NCBI RefSeq assembly: GCF_018919395.1
Contig: NZ_JAHLME010000002.1
Span: forward strand, 372,001 to 436,000
Direction: 5' to 3'
Source: Geomonas azotofigens
GTDB lineage: Bacteria; Desulfobacterota; Desulfuromonadia; Geobacterales; Geobacteraceae
DNA: 64,000 nt
The translations under genes were made by a program, and so were the position numbers. Shown one piece after another: positions 25,080-33,348 of the stretch (within the stretch, counting starts at the first letter, position 1; each line of letters opens with the position of its first letter). The notes beneath the pieces are model-generated. The model searched no databases and was not told the origin of the DNA. It saw only the letters and a list, made by a program, of their open reading frames with translations.

Positions 25080-26972
25080 ATGAATGACACTAAGCAAGGC
25101 TCCCCCCCCGATATCATGAATTTCTGGAAGGTCGCACTGTTCCTGCTCGTTGTTCTGTTATTGTCGTTATGGAACAGCACGTTCAACGTCAACGCCCCCC
25201 TGCGCCATACGATCAACTATAGCCAGTTCGTGGAGCAGCTTGGCGCGGGCAATATCAAATCGGTGCTCATCAGGAAGGAAGCCTTGAGCGGCGAATTGCG
25301 CAACGAGGCGAGCCTCCCGCTGCAGGAAGGGGAGAAGCCCGCGCAGGTGAAATATTTCAGAACCATACTTCCCCCTTTCCAGGGGGAGGGACTCCTTGCC
25401 CAGTTGCAGGAAAAAAAGGTGACCATCAGCATTGAATCTGCCGAACATGGCGTGGTGTGGCAGACGGTGCTCACATTGCTTCCCTGGCTGTTCATCATCG
25501 GTGTCTGGCTGGTGATATTACGAAAGAACCAGCAGATACAGGGGGGCCCCGGAGGGCTCTTCACCTTCGGCGCGAGCAAGGCCCGCCTCTATGACGTCAA
25601 CAAGCCGAGCGTGACCTTCAACGACGTTGCCGGCATGGACAACGTCAAACTGGAATTGAGGGAAACCATCGAGTTCCTGACGGACCCCTCCCGGTTCGAG
25701 AGGATTGGAGCGAAGGTTCCCAAGGGGGTGCTGCTGGTCGGCCCGCCGGGGACCGGCAAGACCCTGATAGCCCGCGCTACGGCAGGTGAGGCGGCAGTTC
25801 CCTTTTACAGCATCAGCGCCTCCGAGTTTGTCGAGATGTTCGTGGGGGTCGGCGCCTCACGCGTCCGGGATATGTTCAAGAAGGCCAAGGGCACGCATCC
25901 GAGCATCATCTTCATCGACGAGATCGACGCGGTCGGCCGGACCCGGGGCACGGGGCTGGGCGGCGGTCATGACGAGCGGGAGCAGACTTTGAACCAGCTG
26001 CTGAGCGAAATGGACGGATTTGATCCCCATGAGGAAGTTATCGTCATGGCCGCGACAAACCGACCCGATGTTCTGGACCCTGCGCTGCTCAGGCCGGGGA
26101 GGTTCGACCGCCATATCGTGATCGACCGGCCCGGATGGAAGGAACGTAAGGGGATCCTGAAAATCCACGTACGCGGCAAGAAGCTGGCGGCGAATGTGGA
26201 TCTTGAAATCCTGGCCAAGGGGACGCCGGGGATGACCGGCGCGGACCTGGAGAACCTGGCTAACGAAGCAGCGCTGGTGGCCTTGAGACAGGGAAAGGAG
26301 CTGGTGGACGCGCATGATTTCAGCGAAGCCAAGGACATCATCCTGATGGGATCGGTCAAGGAGTTGACCATCAGTGACGAGGAAAAGCGGATAACCGCCT
26401 ACCATGAGGCCGGCCACACCCTCGTCGCCTGGGAACTGCCGGGCGCAGATCCGATCTACAAGGTCAGCATCATCCCCCGTGGCATGGCGATGGGAGTGAC
26501 GCAGCTCCTTCCGGGGGAAGATCGCCACTATTATCCCCGCTCCTACCTCATGAACCGGCTGAGCATCAGCCTTGCGGGCAGGGTCGCGGAGAAGATGGTG
26601 TACGCCGAGTTTAGCAGCGGAGCGCAGAATGACCTCAAAGACGCCACCGTGCTGGCCGAGAAGATGGTGGCTCAGTGGGGGATGAGCGACAAGGTCGGCC
26701 CCATGAACCTCGGCCGCGGCGAAGAACATCCGTTCCTCGGCAGGGAGCTTTCCCTACCCAAACGCTACAGCGAGGAAATGGCCTGGGTCATGGACCAGGA
26801 GATCCAGCAGATCATAAGGGAGGCCGAATCAACCGCGACCCGGATACTGAAGGACAGAAGGCATGCCCTTGATGTCCTGGCAGGGGCGCTGCTGCAGGAA
26901 GAAGTACTCGAGAGGGCGGATGTGGAGCGGATACTGCGGGATGCCTCGCCGCAAACGAGCATAGTGCAGTGA
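25080..26972 (+). CDS. ftsH: FtsH family AAA+ membrane zinc metalloprotease
   Basis: About 630 residues with the full FtsH layout. Membrane span 15-34 ([18 protein letters not shown]) is followed by a periplasmic domain with NYSQFVEQL, a second span near 125-145 ([16 protein letters not shown]) and [15 protein letters not shown]. The AAA+ module has Walker [20 protein letters not shown], Walker [12 protein letters not shown] and the second region of homology [20 protein letters not shown]. The protease has zinc motif HEAGH. A GTG at 25056 would add eight residues and is an alternative start. The location away from tilS/folP and beside amrS suggests an accessory paralogue; this is inference. 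Confidence 0.93.
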   Translation: MNDTKQGSPPDIMNFWKVALFLLVVLLLSLWNSTFNVNAPLRHTINYSQFVEQLGAGNIKSVLIRKEALSGELRNEASLPLQEGEKPAQVKYFRTILPPFQGEGLLAQLQEKKVTISIESAEHGVVWQTVLTLLPWLFIIGVWLVILRKNQQIQGGPGGLFTFGASKARLYDVNKPSVTFNDVAGMDNVKLELRETIEFLTDPSRFERIGAKVPKGVLLVGPPGTGKTLIARATAGEAAVPFYSISASEFVEMFVGVGASRVRDMFKKAKGTHPSIIFIDEIDAVGRTRGTGLGGGHDEREQTLNQLLSEMDGFDPHEEVIVMAATNRPDVLDPALLRPGRFDRHIVIDRPGWKERKGILKIHVRGKKLAANVDLEILAKGTPGMTGADLENLANEAALVALRQGKELVDAHDFSEAKDIILMGSVKELTISDEEKRITAYHEAGHTLVAWELPGADPIYKVSIIPRGMAMGVTQLLPGEDRHYYPRSYLMNRLSISLAGRVAEKMVYAEFSSGAQNDLKDATVLAEKMVAQWGMSDKVGPMNLGRGEEHPFLGRELSLPKRYSEEMAWVMDQEIQQIIREAESTATRILKDRRHALDVLAGALLQEEVLERADVERILRDASPQTSIVQ

Positions 26973-27016
26973 GCAGTTGCGGGGGACCGCTGCTGAGCCT
27001 TCAGATGTGAAGCTAA

Positions 27017-27190
27017 TTTCCACGCCTTAAGGAGGTCCTCTCCCCTATCTCCCGCCTCACCCGAATCAGTAGGAACCGGACTCTCTCGGAAGCTGAGAGG
27101 TCATCCATCCTATACAGGGTGTACCTTGGCAGAAGTAGTGCGTTAGATGGTCTGGTGACCAAATACCACAAATTCGGAAGGAAGAACTGA
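27017..27190 (+). pseudogene. Open segment without start, probable first half of a decayed or frameshifted gene
   Basis: A 57-codon open stretch with protein-like composition (SRLTRISRNRTLSEAERSSI, then LYRVYLGRSSALDGLVTKYH) but no ATG/GTG/TTG near a good AAGGAGG at 27029-27035. It runs out at TGA just as a second frame with similar basic, helical composition takes over, the pattern expected from one frameshift in a former single gene. I do not recognise the family. Confidence 0.4.
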
Positions 27191-27201
27191 ACAAACAACG
27201 G

Positions 27202-27348
27202 GTGATACCGATAGCAGAGACACCTCAACCGAGAGTCTCCGAGAAGGAACGAATCCCTGAGCGGAGGAAGGACTTCAAGGAACTGATGCGCCAAGCGGTT
27301 GAACCTCTGTTGAAGATGCTACGGGAGATGCTGAAGAAGATCCTGTAG
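27202..27348 (+). CDS. Small basic ORF, 48 residues, possibly the second half of the same gene
   Basis: A GTG-initiated frame coding VIPIAETPQPRVSEKERIPE followed by an amphipathic helix (KELMRQAVEPLLKMLREMLK). The frame stays open upstream of the GTG to 27139, overlapping the end of the previous open segment. It ends 9 bp before a long hairpin terminator, which supports transcription through it. Whether it is an independent small gene or the tail of a frameshifted gene cannot be decided from sequence alone. Confidence 0.4.
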   Translation: MIPIAETPQPRVSEKERIPERRKDFKELMRQAVEPLLKMLREMLKKIL

Positions 27349-27356
27349 TGTGGCAA

Positions 27357-27400
27357 GGGGAGTACCTGGGAAACTGTAGGTGGTCTTCCAGGTACTCCCT
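27357..27400. terminator. Hairpin terminator between convergent reading frames
   Basis: GGGGAGTACCTGGGAA pairs with TTCCAGGTACTCCC over 14 bp with one bulged G. It lies between plus-strand small frames and a minus-strand lipoprotein gene, so probably serves both. Confidence 0.8.
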
Positions 27401-27407
27401 CCCCTTC

Positions 27408-27944
27408 CTATTTAGCAGGACTCAATATCGAAACCATTGAGGCATCTTTAAGAATTATTTTACTTTTGGTAAACACAAGTGCAGAGGGGTACTTGGATGA
27501 GGCATCAAGCACGCCAGAATCATTCCCTGTAGTTCCATGGTATGTATCTGTGACATCAGGAACCAACTCCAGCAAAGTACCTTCAATCATCTTCCACTTC
27601 CCTGTGTATGGAGCGTCTACAAGGTTTCCAGAAACTCTGAAAGCACCGCTGGTAACACTGTAAGTCCCGTCAGAATTAAAAGTAACTGATCCTGTACTCT
27701 TGTCAGGGTAGTTGAGAATGTTCCAGCTACCAACTATAACAGAAGAAGATAAAGTGGCTGGAGCAAGTTCTTCGATGGCTGACTGTAGCGTTGTAGCAGA
27801 AAGCGTTGTCTTTGAATTGTCAATAATGATGTTAGAAGCTAACATTTTGGTGTTAGCATCAACTGAGTCTGCCTGAGAACTGCTGCTGCACGCTGAGGTC
27901 ACTAGAGCCATTCCTGCCATTAACACAGCAAAAGTACGATTCAT
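27408..27944 (-). CDS. Lipoprotein with lipocalin-like beta domain
   Basis: A 178-residue predicted lipoprotein. Signal peptide MNRTFAVLMAGMALVTSACS carries a lipobox (TSAC), with acylation at Cys19. The C-terminal 110 residues (GSWNILNYPDKSTGSVTFNS, GTYSVTSGAFRVSG, YTGKWKMIEGTLLEL) follow the pattern of small lipocalin-like or DUF-type barrels seen in Bacteroidetes and delta-proteobacteria. AGGAGGAACAA precedes the ATG. Base composition is clearly more AT-rich than the genes before 27000. Function is unknown. Confidence 0.7.
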   Translation of the reverse strand: MNRTFAVLMAGMALVTSACSSSSQADSVDANTKMLASNIIIDNSKTTLSATTLQSAIEELAPATLSSSVIVGSWNILNYPDKSTGSVTFNSDGTYSVTSGAFRVSGNLVDAPYTGKWKMIEGTLLELVPDVTDTYHGTTGNDSGVLDASSKYPSALVFTKSKIILKDASMVSILSPAK

Positions 27945-28239
27945 TTGTTCCTCCTGTGTAGGTAAGTGAAGAGCAAATCTAGTAACATATCATTGACATA
28001 GCCTCAAGTAAAACCTTGGGCTGATACCTCTAGCCATACCTCCAGAAGGTCATTGCCCCCTCAGCTTTGCGGCTGCCTCAAAACCAATTACTGGCGCCTC
28101 GTGACCACGGGCCTATCCCCAACTTGAGCGAAGCAGATAACCAGATATGTTTAATTAGTGAATGATTACTGCATGCTAACTATAAAGAAAAAGGCCACTC
28201 GACTGAATGGCCCTCTTGGAAAGTATAAAGTTTTCCGAC

Positions 28240-28962
28240 TTATTTCTTAATTCTCTTCCTGCCGTATGCTGCAAGACCTACAAGACCAGCACCAAGGAGG
28301 AGGATGGTTGAGGGTTCGGGGACAGGAGATGTCTCAACAAGAGAAAACTCGAATCGATTATGTTGATAATCTGAAATGTCAGACAAACTATCATGGAATA
28401 AACTTACCTGCATGTAATAGTTTACTTCTGGCGACAATATTGCATCATTTAAACTAGGATAATCATAAGATTCGTATATCTTGCTCCAGGAATCGTCGAA
28501 TAACGTAATTTTTCCACCTGCTATACCATTAACGCTACTTATCAGGGGAATAGGTTCGTTATTGTTTGCATCTGATTTAATATTCAATAAAAATGTTCCA
28601 CGGAATTGGTGGTCAATTTCGTACCAACCGGAATACAAAGTTTTCCAAGTATTAAATTCGATAAAAGCGTTGGAATATACGTTGTTATCTGCAAATACTC
28701 TTGATGTACCTGAAGTAACTGATGTACCCGCATTCACCTGATAATACTCATTATTGTAAGGCCTAAAGTTAACGCCTATCAACTCAGCGCAATTATCATC
28801 ATACGCTACAGGAAGACTTTCACCTGAATTATCATTAGCCCAAACAATTTGGTCTATAGGTTCAAAGGATATAGTGTACCCATATGTATTTCCCACTTGT
28901 AATAATATTAGCCCCAAGAATGTAGTGAAGATTGAATTTATCTTGATACTTTTCGAGAGCAT
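28240..28962 (-). CDS. PEP-CTERM sorting domain protein
   Basis: A 240-residue secreted protein ending in a PEP-CTERM tail: PVPEPSTILLLGAGLVGLAA then YGRKRIKK, that is the VPEPS motif, a hydrophobic span and a basic stop. Such proteins are processed by an exosortase/EpsH system and often go to the exopolysaccharide matrix. The N-terminus has a signal peptide (FTTFLGLILLQVGNTYG). The body is low in cysteine and beta-rich, without a recognised enzyme domain. GGGGAGGAATT precedes the ATG at 28962; an ATG at 29037 lacks a ribosome site. The exosortase gene is not in the window. AT-rich composition. Confidence 0.88.
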   Translation of the reverse strand: MLSKSIKINSIFTTFLGLILLQVGNTYGYTISFEPIDQIVWANDNSGESLPVAYDDNCAELIGVNFRPYNNEYYQVNAGTSVTSGTSRVFADNNVYSNAFIEFNTWKTLYSGWYEIDHQFRGTFLLNIKSDANNNEPIPLISSVNGIAGGKITLFDDSWSKIYESYDYPSLNDAILSPEVNYYMQVSLFHDSLSDISDYQHNRFEFSLVETSPVPEPSTILLLGAGLVGLAAYGRKRIKK

Positions 28963-29832
28963 AATTCCTCCCCAATATTTAGTATCGCCAGATAACTTAA
29001 AATTCAGATTATCCCTATGCAACACACTGCATTGCATTTAATTAGGAACACGCAAAACTTCCCTCTGTGTTATAAGTCAGTATATGCAAATTCACATCCA
29101 AACTTATAACCACCTGTTCCCATGAGGTTTATTATCTTGTCGCATGCGCTGCAAAACGATTATGTAAAGAAAACCGACAGATTTGCGATACATGGTTAGC
29201 TACCTGATGAGCAAGAAGGCCGTTTTAAGGCGATTGCAACAGCAAGTGCATGTCAAGAAATAAAAAAAGCCGGATTTTCTCCGGCCATCGGTGGTTACGG
29301 GGGTGGGTTCAGTTGAATCGCCAACGAGCCCTAAAGACACCTTGAGAATAGGCTCACAGGAGAAGGTGAGCCGTGGAAAAAATAGGAAAAAAGGAGACGT
29401 TGGACTGAAGACGCGGGGAAATATAACTGCAAATTCGGCTGGGCACAAAAAAGAAACTGCTTTGGGAGGTTGCCGCTGCTCTTGGACTTGTTTTTTAAGC
29501 AAGCCTGAGTGCGGTCTCTGACCAAAGCAGTTTCGGTGGTGGCTCCCGGTGACAGAGTAGCGTCTTTAATGCTCACAATGTCTACGCGCAGCTGTCGGTT
29601 TTTTCAGAACCGGGTGCTGGTGGAGCGGGAGCTTTTCCCTGTTTTTGAAGGCTGTCACATTAGGGAGAGGCACTAGATTGCGCTTAGCATCCCTCTTGCG
29701 CGATGGCCTTCATAGCAGGTAAGAGTAATTATCTGCCTATCAGCTAAAAAAGCAAACAGGAATTTTAGACACAGCAGGCGCCAGAATTCCTGCTCTTTTT
29801 TGCCTGCAATAATACTGGTGACGCAACCCCTA
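28963..29832. other. 870-bp gene-poor region with a perfect 13-bp inverted repeat
   Basis: No reading frame here has a ribosome site or family resemblance. Visible structure: a terminator-like hairpin AGCCGGA-TTTT-CTCCGGC near 29268-29286; and GAAACTGCTTTGG (29453-29465) exactly complementary to CCAAAGCAGTTTC (29522-29534) with a 56-base loop containing a T6 run. The latter could be a non-coding RNA or remnant of a mobile element. Confidence 0.5.
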
Positions 29833-30273
29833 TCAGCGGCACAATATGCCCAGCACAGTGACAATGGCATCGTTGGCAATAGATATTCCCCCGCCAGGAA
29901 GGTCTATGTACGTTGCGTGCTGTCCTGGCTCGTTCATGGTAAAAGAGTCAAATGTGAAATTGGACACTGGATCGTAAATTCTTACATTGACAACCGTTCC
30001 CTCCGCATTTTCATTCTTGATACCTACGCGACATTTCCAAAAGTTATATTTAGCGTCGGTGGTGAGGGAAGGAGAACCGGCAGACAGTGCCAGCCCTTCT
30101 TTTTGGGTCACCCACACACTGTCAGGTGATTTCGTAGGCAGGGGATTGGGGCTTTTTACGTCGACAGCGACAGTCCCGCTGATTTCAACACTGCCGGTGA
30201 CGGGGGGAGGGCCCGCAAAGGCCGTACTGCACAACGCGGAGAAAACCAACAGTGAAACGATGCTTTTGTTCAT
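29833..30273 (-). CDS. Secreted hypothetical protein, 146 residues
   Basis: I do not recognise this protein. It has a clean signal peptide (MNKSIVSLLVFSALCSTAFA, cleavage before GPPPV), then a beta-rich body (VEISGTVAVDVKSPNPLP, FWKCRVGIKNENAEGTVVNV, IYDPVSNFTFDSF) and a hydrophobic end (IANDAIVTVLGILCR). Two cysteines could form a disulfide. AGAAGGAGAGCAAAC precedes the ATG. A perfect palindrome TGCACGC-ATT-GCGTGCA at 30335-30351 lies about 60 bp upstream and may be an operator. It is the last chromosomal gene before the integration site. Confidence 0.7.
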   Translation of the reverse strand: MNKSIVSLLVFSALCSTAFAGPPPVTGSVEISGTVAVDVKSPNPLPTKSPDSVWVTQKEGLALSAGSPSLTTDAKYNFWKCRVGIKNENAEGTVVNVRIYDPVSNFTFDSFTMNEPGQHATYIDLPGGGISIANDAIVTVLGILCR

Positions 30274-30442
30274 GTTTGCTCTCCTTCTGGCTAGAATGGC
30301 ACTCGTAAGAACATATAGCCGTGAACGAAATATATGCACGCATTGCGTGCACTGAAATGGCAGCAACTTGGGCGATAACGAGGTGAAAGAGAGCTGAAGT
30401 GGAAATAGACAGGTTGGAGGTTGCACCAGAGGTTGCACAAAC

Positions 30443-30476
30443 AAAAAGGGCCCACAGCTAAACACTGTAAGCCCTT
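30443..30476 (-). terminator. Terminator of the host tRNA-Arg gene
   Basis: On the minus strand AAGGGCTTACAG, loop TGTTTAG, CTGTGGGCCCTTTTTG: a stem with a T-tract directly after the tRNA 3' end, as expected for the transcript of the interrupted tRNA locus. Confidence 0.85.
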
Positions 30477-30484
30477 GATTTTTT

Positions 30485-30529
30485 TGGCGTCCCCGAGACG
30501 ATTCGAACGTCCGACCCCTTCCTTAGGAG
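30485..30529 (-). other. Attachment site: 3' fragment of tRNA-Arg(CCU)
   Basis: Read on the minus strand: anticodon loop CTCCTAA, stem GGAAG, a variable GGGTC, T-arm GGACG-TTCGAAT-CGTCT, acceptor strand CGGGGAC, discriminator G, encoded CCA. The D-arm, the 5' acceptor strand and the 5' side of the anticodon stem are missing; the upstream sequence is AT-rich and unrelated. This is the 45-bp core left when an element inserts into a tRNA gene; the intact tRNA should lie at the far end of the element beyond 64000. Confidence 0.85.
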
Positions 30530-30669
30530 TTAAATAAAAAAGCCTTTTCACGCCTTTTCATCACGTTTCGATTCGCTTCAAATCCTCAAGAATTGCTCTT
30601 GAAAATCAATAAGATATGGGTTACAACCTATTCAGAGCAGTTCAACAGTTTTCAACAAACCCCTCGGCT

Positions 30670-30693
30670 AAAAGTTCACTCGAAAGTTCACTC
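30670..30693 (+). repeat. Tandem 12-bp direct repeat before the integrase gene
   Basis: AAAGTTCACTCG is repeated exactly twice in tandem (30670-30681, 30682-30693), between the att core and the integrase start. The position and size suit arm-type integrase or excisionase binding sites. Confidence 0.6.
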
Positions 30694-30711
30694 GTCAGCG
30701 GGAGGAGTGCA

Positions 30712-31968
30712 ATGTTCACCGACCGGCAGATTAGAAATATGAAACCCGAGGCCAAGATCAGGGATATCCGGGATGGTCGCGGTTTCGGACTACGCATCAA
30801 ACCTAACGGCACCAAGATATTTTTTTACGGCTACGACTCCCCGGTAACAGGCGCCAGGCGCTTCCTCACCTTGGGGGAGTATCCAGGACTGTCCCTTGAG
30901 GCAGCCCGGATCAAGCATGCCAGCGCCTATGAACTGGTCAAGTCCGGTGGAGACCCTCTCGAAACCGCCCAGCAGGAACAGGCAGACCTGAAGGCGGCGC
31001 CCACCGTCAAAGAGCTTGGTGAAGACTACCTAAAGCGCCACGCCGAAGCAAACAAAAAAAGCTGGCTCGAAGACAAACGGATACTCGAGAAGGAAGTGTT
31101 CCCTACATGGGGCCGGCTAAAGGCCCAGGAGATAACCAAAGGACAGGTGATCGCCCTTCTGGACAAGGTCGTTGACCGGGGTTCCCCGCAGACCGCCAAC
31201 AACATCTTCAAGATCATACGCAAGATGTTCAACTGGGCCGTGAAGAAGGATCGCCTGAAAACCACCCCCTGCACCGGCATCGACATGCCCGCCCCCCTGA
31301 AACTCAAGGAGCGTGCTCTCTCCGCTGACGAGGTCAAGACCGTATGGCACGCCCTCGACACCGGCATGAACCTGTCCGGAGAGGTGATACGCGCCATCAA
31401 ACTCATCCTGGTCACCGCACAGAGACCCGGCGAGGTGTCAGGCATGCACACCCGCGAGATCGACGGCAAGTGGTGGACCATTCCAAGCGAGCGGGCCAAA
31501 AACGGGAAAGCCCACCGCGTCCCCCTCTCCCCGCTGGCGCTGGAGATCATAGAGGAATGCATCACGCAGAACAAGATCGCGCGTGAAGTCCCCGACGATC
31601 AGGAGTACGTCGGCTACATCTTCCCCTGCCCCCACCGCGCCAAGGACAAACCGATCGAGCGCCACGCCCTCAGCAAGGCCCTGAAGCGCAACGAGTCCGG
31701 CGACGGCCTGACCGTGCTGGGGGTCGCCAGCTTCACCCCCCACGACCTCCGGCGCACCGCCGCAACGTTCATGGCCGAATCCGGCGAGATGGACGAGGTC
31801 ATCGATGCCGTCCTTAACCACGCCAAGCAGGGAATCATCAGAGTCTATAATCAGTTCAAATACGATTCGCAGAAACAGGCAGCACTCGAATCATGGGCGC
31901 GACGGTTGACCAACATCCTCACCGGCACTCAAAGCAACATCGTACCCATGCAACCCAAGGTGCCGTGA
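30712..31968 (+). CDS. int: Tyrosine site-specific integrase, P4 type (ICE integrase)
   Basis: A 418-residue integrase with the DUF4102 N-terminal arm domain of P4-like integrases (MFTDRQIRNMKPEAKIRDIR, DGRGFGLRIKPNGTKIFFYG). A core-binding SAM-like domain (about 100-180) follows, then the catalytic domain with Arg in TAQRPGEVSGMH, HDLRR in FTPHDLRRTAATFM and the H/Y end HAKQGIIRVYNQF. GGGAGGAGTGCA precedes the ATG at 30712; a longer frame from 30616 has no ribosome site. It catalyses integration and excision at the tRNA-Arg site 180 bp away, and marks the left end of the conjugative element. Confidence 0.95.
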   Translation: MFTDRQIRNMKPEAKIRDIRDGRGFGLRIKPNGTKIFFYGYDSPVTGARRFLTLGEYPGLSLEAARIKHASAYELVKSGGDPLETAQQEQADLKAAPTVKELGEDYLKRHAEANKKSWLEDKRILEKEVFPTWGRLKAQEITKGQVIALLDKVVDRGSPQTANNIFKIIRKMFNWAVKKDRLKTTPCTGIDMPAPLKLKERALSADEVKTVWHALDTGMNLSGEVIRAIKLILVTAQRPGEVSGMHTREIDGKWWTIPSERAKNGKAHRVPLSPLALEIIEECITQNKIAREVPDDQEYVGYIFPCPHRAKDKPIERHALSKALKRNESGDGLTVLGVASFTPHDLRRTAATFMAESGEMDEVIDAVLNHAKQGIIRVYNQFKYDSQKQAALESWARRLTNILTGTQSNIVPMQPKVP

Positions 31969-32095
31969 TCCTCCCCCTAATCTTCTTTCGCTAAGGATTG
32001 CCTTGAGAAGTACCCGTCCGGTGGCGACCGTACTAGGGTGTGCCGCCGGCAAGGGGATTTGTTGCCACTTCCTGAACCACAACCCGGCCGACAGA

Positions 32096-33229
32096 TCAGT
32101 ACAAGGTGCGAATTCTCTGGGCGATCTGTTCCCAGTCAACCGCCGGTGTTAAGTGGCACCAGCTGATGCGTACACAAGCGTTTGCGTCCTCATCGCTCAT
32201 ACCCATCGCTTTTAATACGTGACTTGGGGTGTAGCTGCTTGAGGTGCAAGCCGAGCCGTTGGAGATGGCAATCAAGTCCTTTAAAGCAACAATAAGGGCT
32301 TCCGAATCCAAACCAGCGAAGGATATGTTAAGCACGTGGTTCATCGCCTTCGATTGATCCCCAGTGAGTTTCGGGTTCAGGGGGGCTAGAGATCCCAGAG
32401 CCGTATTCCGGAGCATCGCACAAGCCTGTTGTCGTTTGTGATGATCGCGAACGGCAATTTCCGCTGCTGCCCCAAGGGCAGCAATTAGGGGAACAGGTAA
32501 TGTTCCCGGTCGCAAGCCTCGCTCCTGCCCGCCGCCGAAAGTTAGTGGAGTCAGTGGCAGTCGGGCATACCCTCTCCGGCGCGTTATCAGGGCCCCAACG
32601 CCTTTCGGTGCGTGAATTTTATGTCCGCTAATACTTATCAGGTCAACCCTGGGATGCTTGAGTGAGTCTAACTCCTTCCCGAATCCCTGTGCGGCATCGG
32701 TGTGAAAAAAGGCCTCATGGTCCTGCAGAATATCTACAATCTCCGCAATCGGCTGGCAGATTCCGGTTTCGTTATTCACCTGCATCACCGATACAAGCAA
32801 GGTATCGGGCCGCAAGGCGTCACGCACCGCTTCAGGGTCAACCGCGCCGTTTTCTCCCACCGGCAACCGTGTAACCTCAAACCCCTCCCTCTCTAAGGCA
32901 TCACAGGGTTCCAACACCGCCTTGTGCTCAATTGCCGTTGTGATCACATGGCGTTTTCCCTGCTCGATTCCAGCCCCACGAAGCCCGAGAATCGCGAGAT
33001 TATTACTCTCGGTTGCCCCGCTTGTGAAAATGACCTCGTCCCGCTTTGCTCCGACAACAGCAGCGACTTGATCCCTCGCTTTCTGCACAGCACTCTTGGC
33101 CCGAGCTCCATATTCGTGGGTCCTGCTTCCCTCATTCCCAAACTCATCGGTCAGGTAGTGGATCATGATATCACGCACTTCGGGGGCCAGAGGAGTTGTA
33201 GCGTTGCAATCCAGGTAAACAACAGCCAT
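32096..33229 (-). CDS. dndA: Cysteine desulfurase DndA (phosphorothioation)
   Basis: A 377-residue PLP enzyme of the IscS/NifS class that supplies sulfur for DNA phosphorothioation. It begins VVYLDCNATTPLAPEVRD. PLP lysine is in ISGHKIHAPKGVG, the substrate loop is HVITTAIEHKAVLEP, and the catalytic cysteine is in SNGSACTSSSYTPSHVLKAM. AGGAGGTTTC precedes the ATG. It is divergent from dndB-dndE with a 119-bp shared promoter region, the standard dnd layout. A role only in Fe-S assembly is less likely because of this context and the lack of iscU nearby. Confidence 0.93.
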   Translation of the reverse strand: MAVVYLDCNATTPLAPEVRDIMIHYLTDEFGNEGSRTHEYGARAKSAVQKARDQVAAVVGAKRDEVIFTSGATESNNLAILGLRGAGIEQGKRHVITTAIEHKAVLEPCDALEREGFEVTRLPVGENGAVDPEAVRDALRPDTLLVSVMQVNNETGICQPIAEIVDILQDHEAFFHTDAAQGFGKELDSLKHPRVDLISISGHKIHAPKGVGALITRRRGYARLPLTPLTFGGGQERGLRPGTLPVPLIAALGAAAEIAVRDHHKRQQACAMLRNTALGSLAPLNPKLTGDQSKAMNHVLNISFAGLDSEALIVALKDLIAISNGSACTSSSYTPSHVLKAMGMSDEDANACVRISWCHLTPAVDWEQIAQRIRTLY

Positions 33230-33238
33230 GAAACCTCC

Positions 33239-33291
33239 TGTATGTCTTTTTTGATTTTCACATTGACATACAAAAAAACATTTATTATAAA
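33239..33291 (+). promoter_or_regulatory. Sigma-70 promoter and dyad operator of the dnd operon
   Basis: TTGACA (33263-33268), exactly 17 bp, TATAAA (33286-33291) reads toward dndB. A perfect dyad TGTATGTC (33239-33246) and GACATACA (33265-33272) overlaps the -35 box, a likely repressor site. On the minus strand TATAAT with a weak TTTGTT 17 bp upstream would drive dndA, so the two promoters overlap back to back. Confidence 0.75.
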
Positions 33292-33348
33292 CTAGATCGG
33301 AATTTTAACAAACCGTTTTTTGCCCCCTTCGCCCATTTAAGAGGTCCC

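Noticed and set aside
29291..29521. 76-residue plus-strand frame
   Set aside because: Overlaps the 13-bp inverted repeat, no ribosome site and low-complexity sequence.
30485..30529. Functional tRNA-Arg gene
   Set aside because: D-arm, 5' acceptor strand and half of the anticodon stem are missing.
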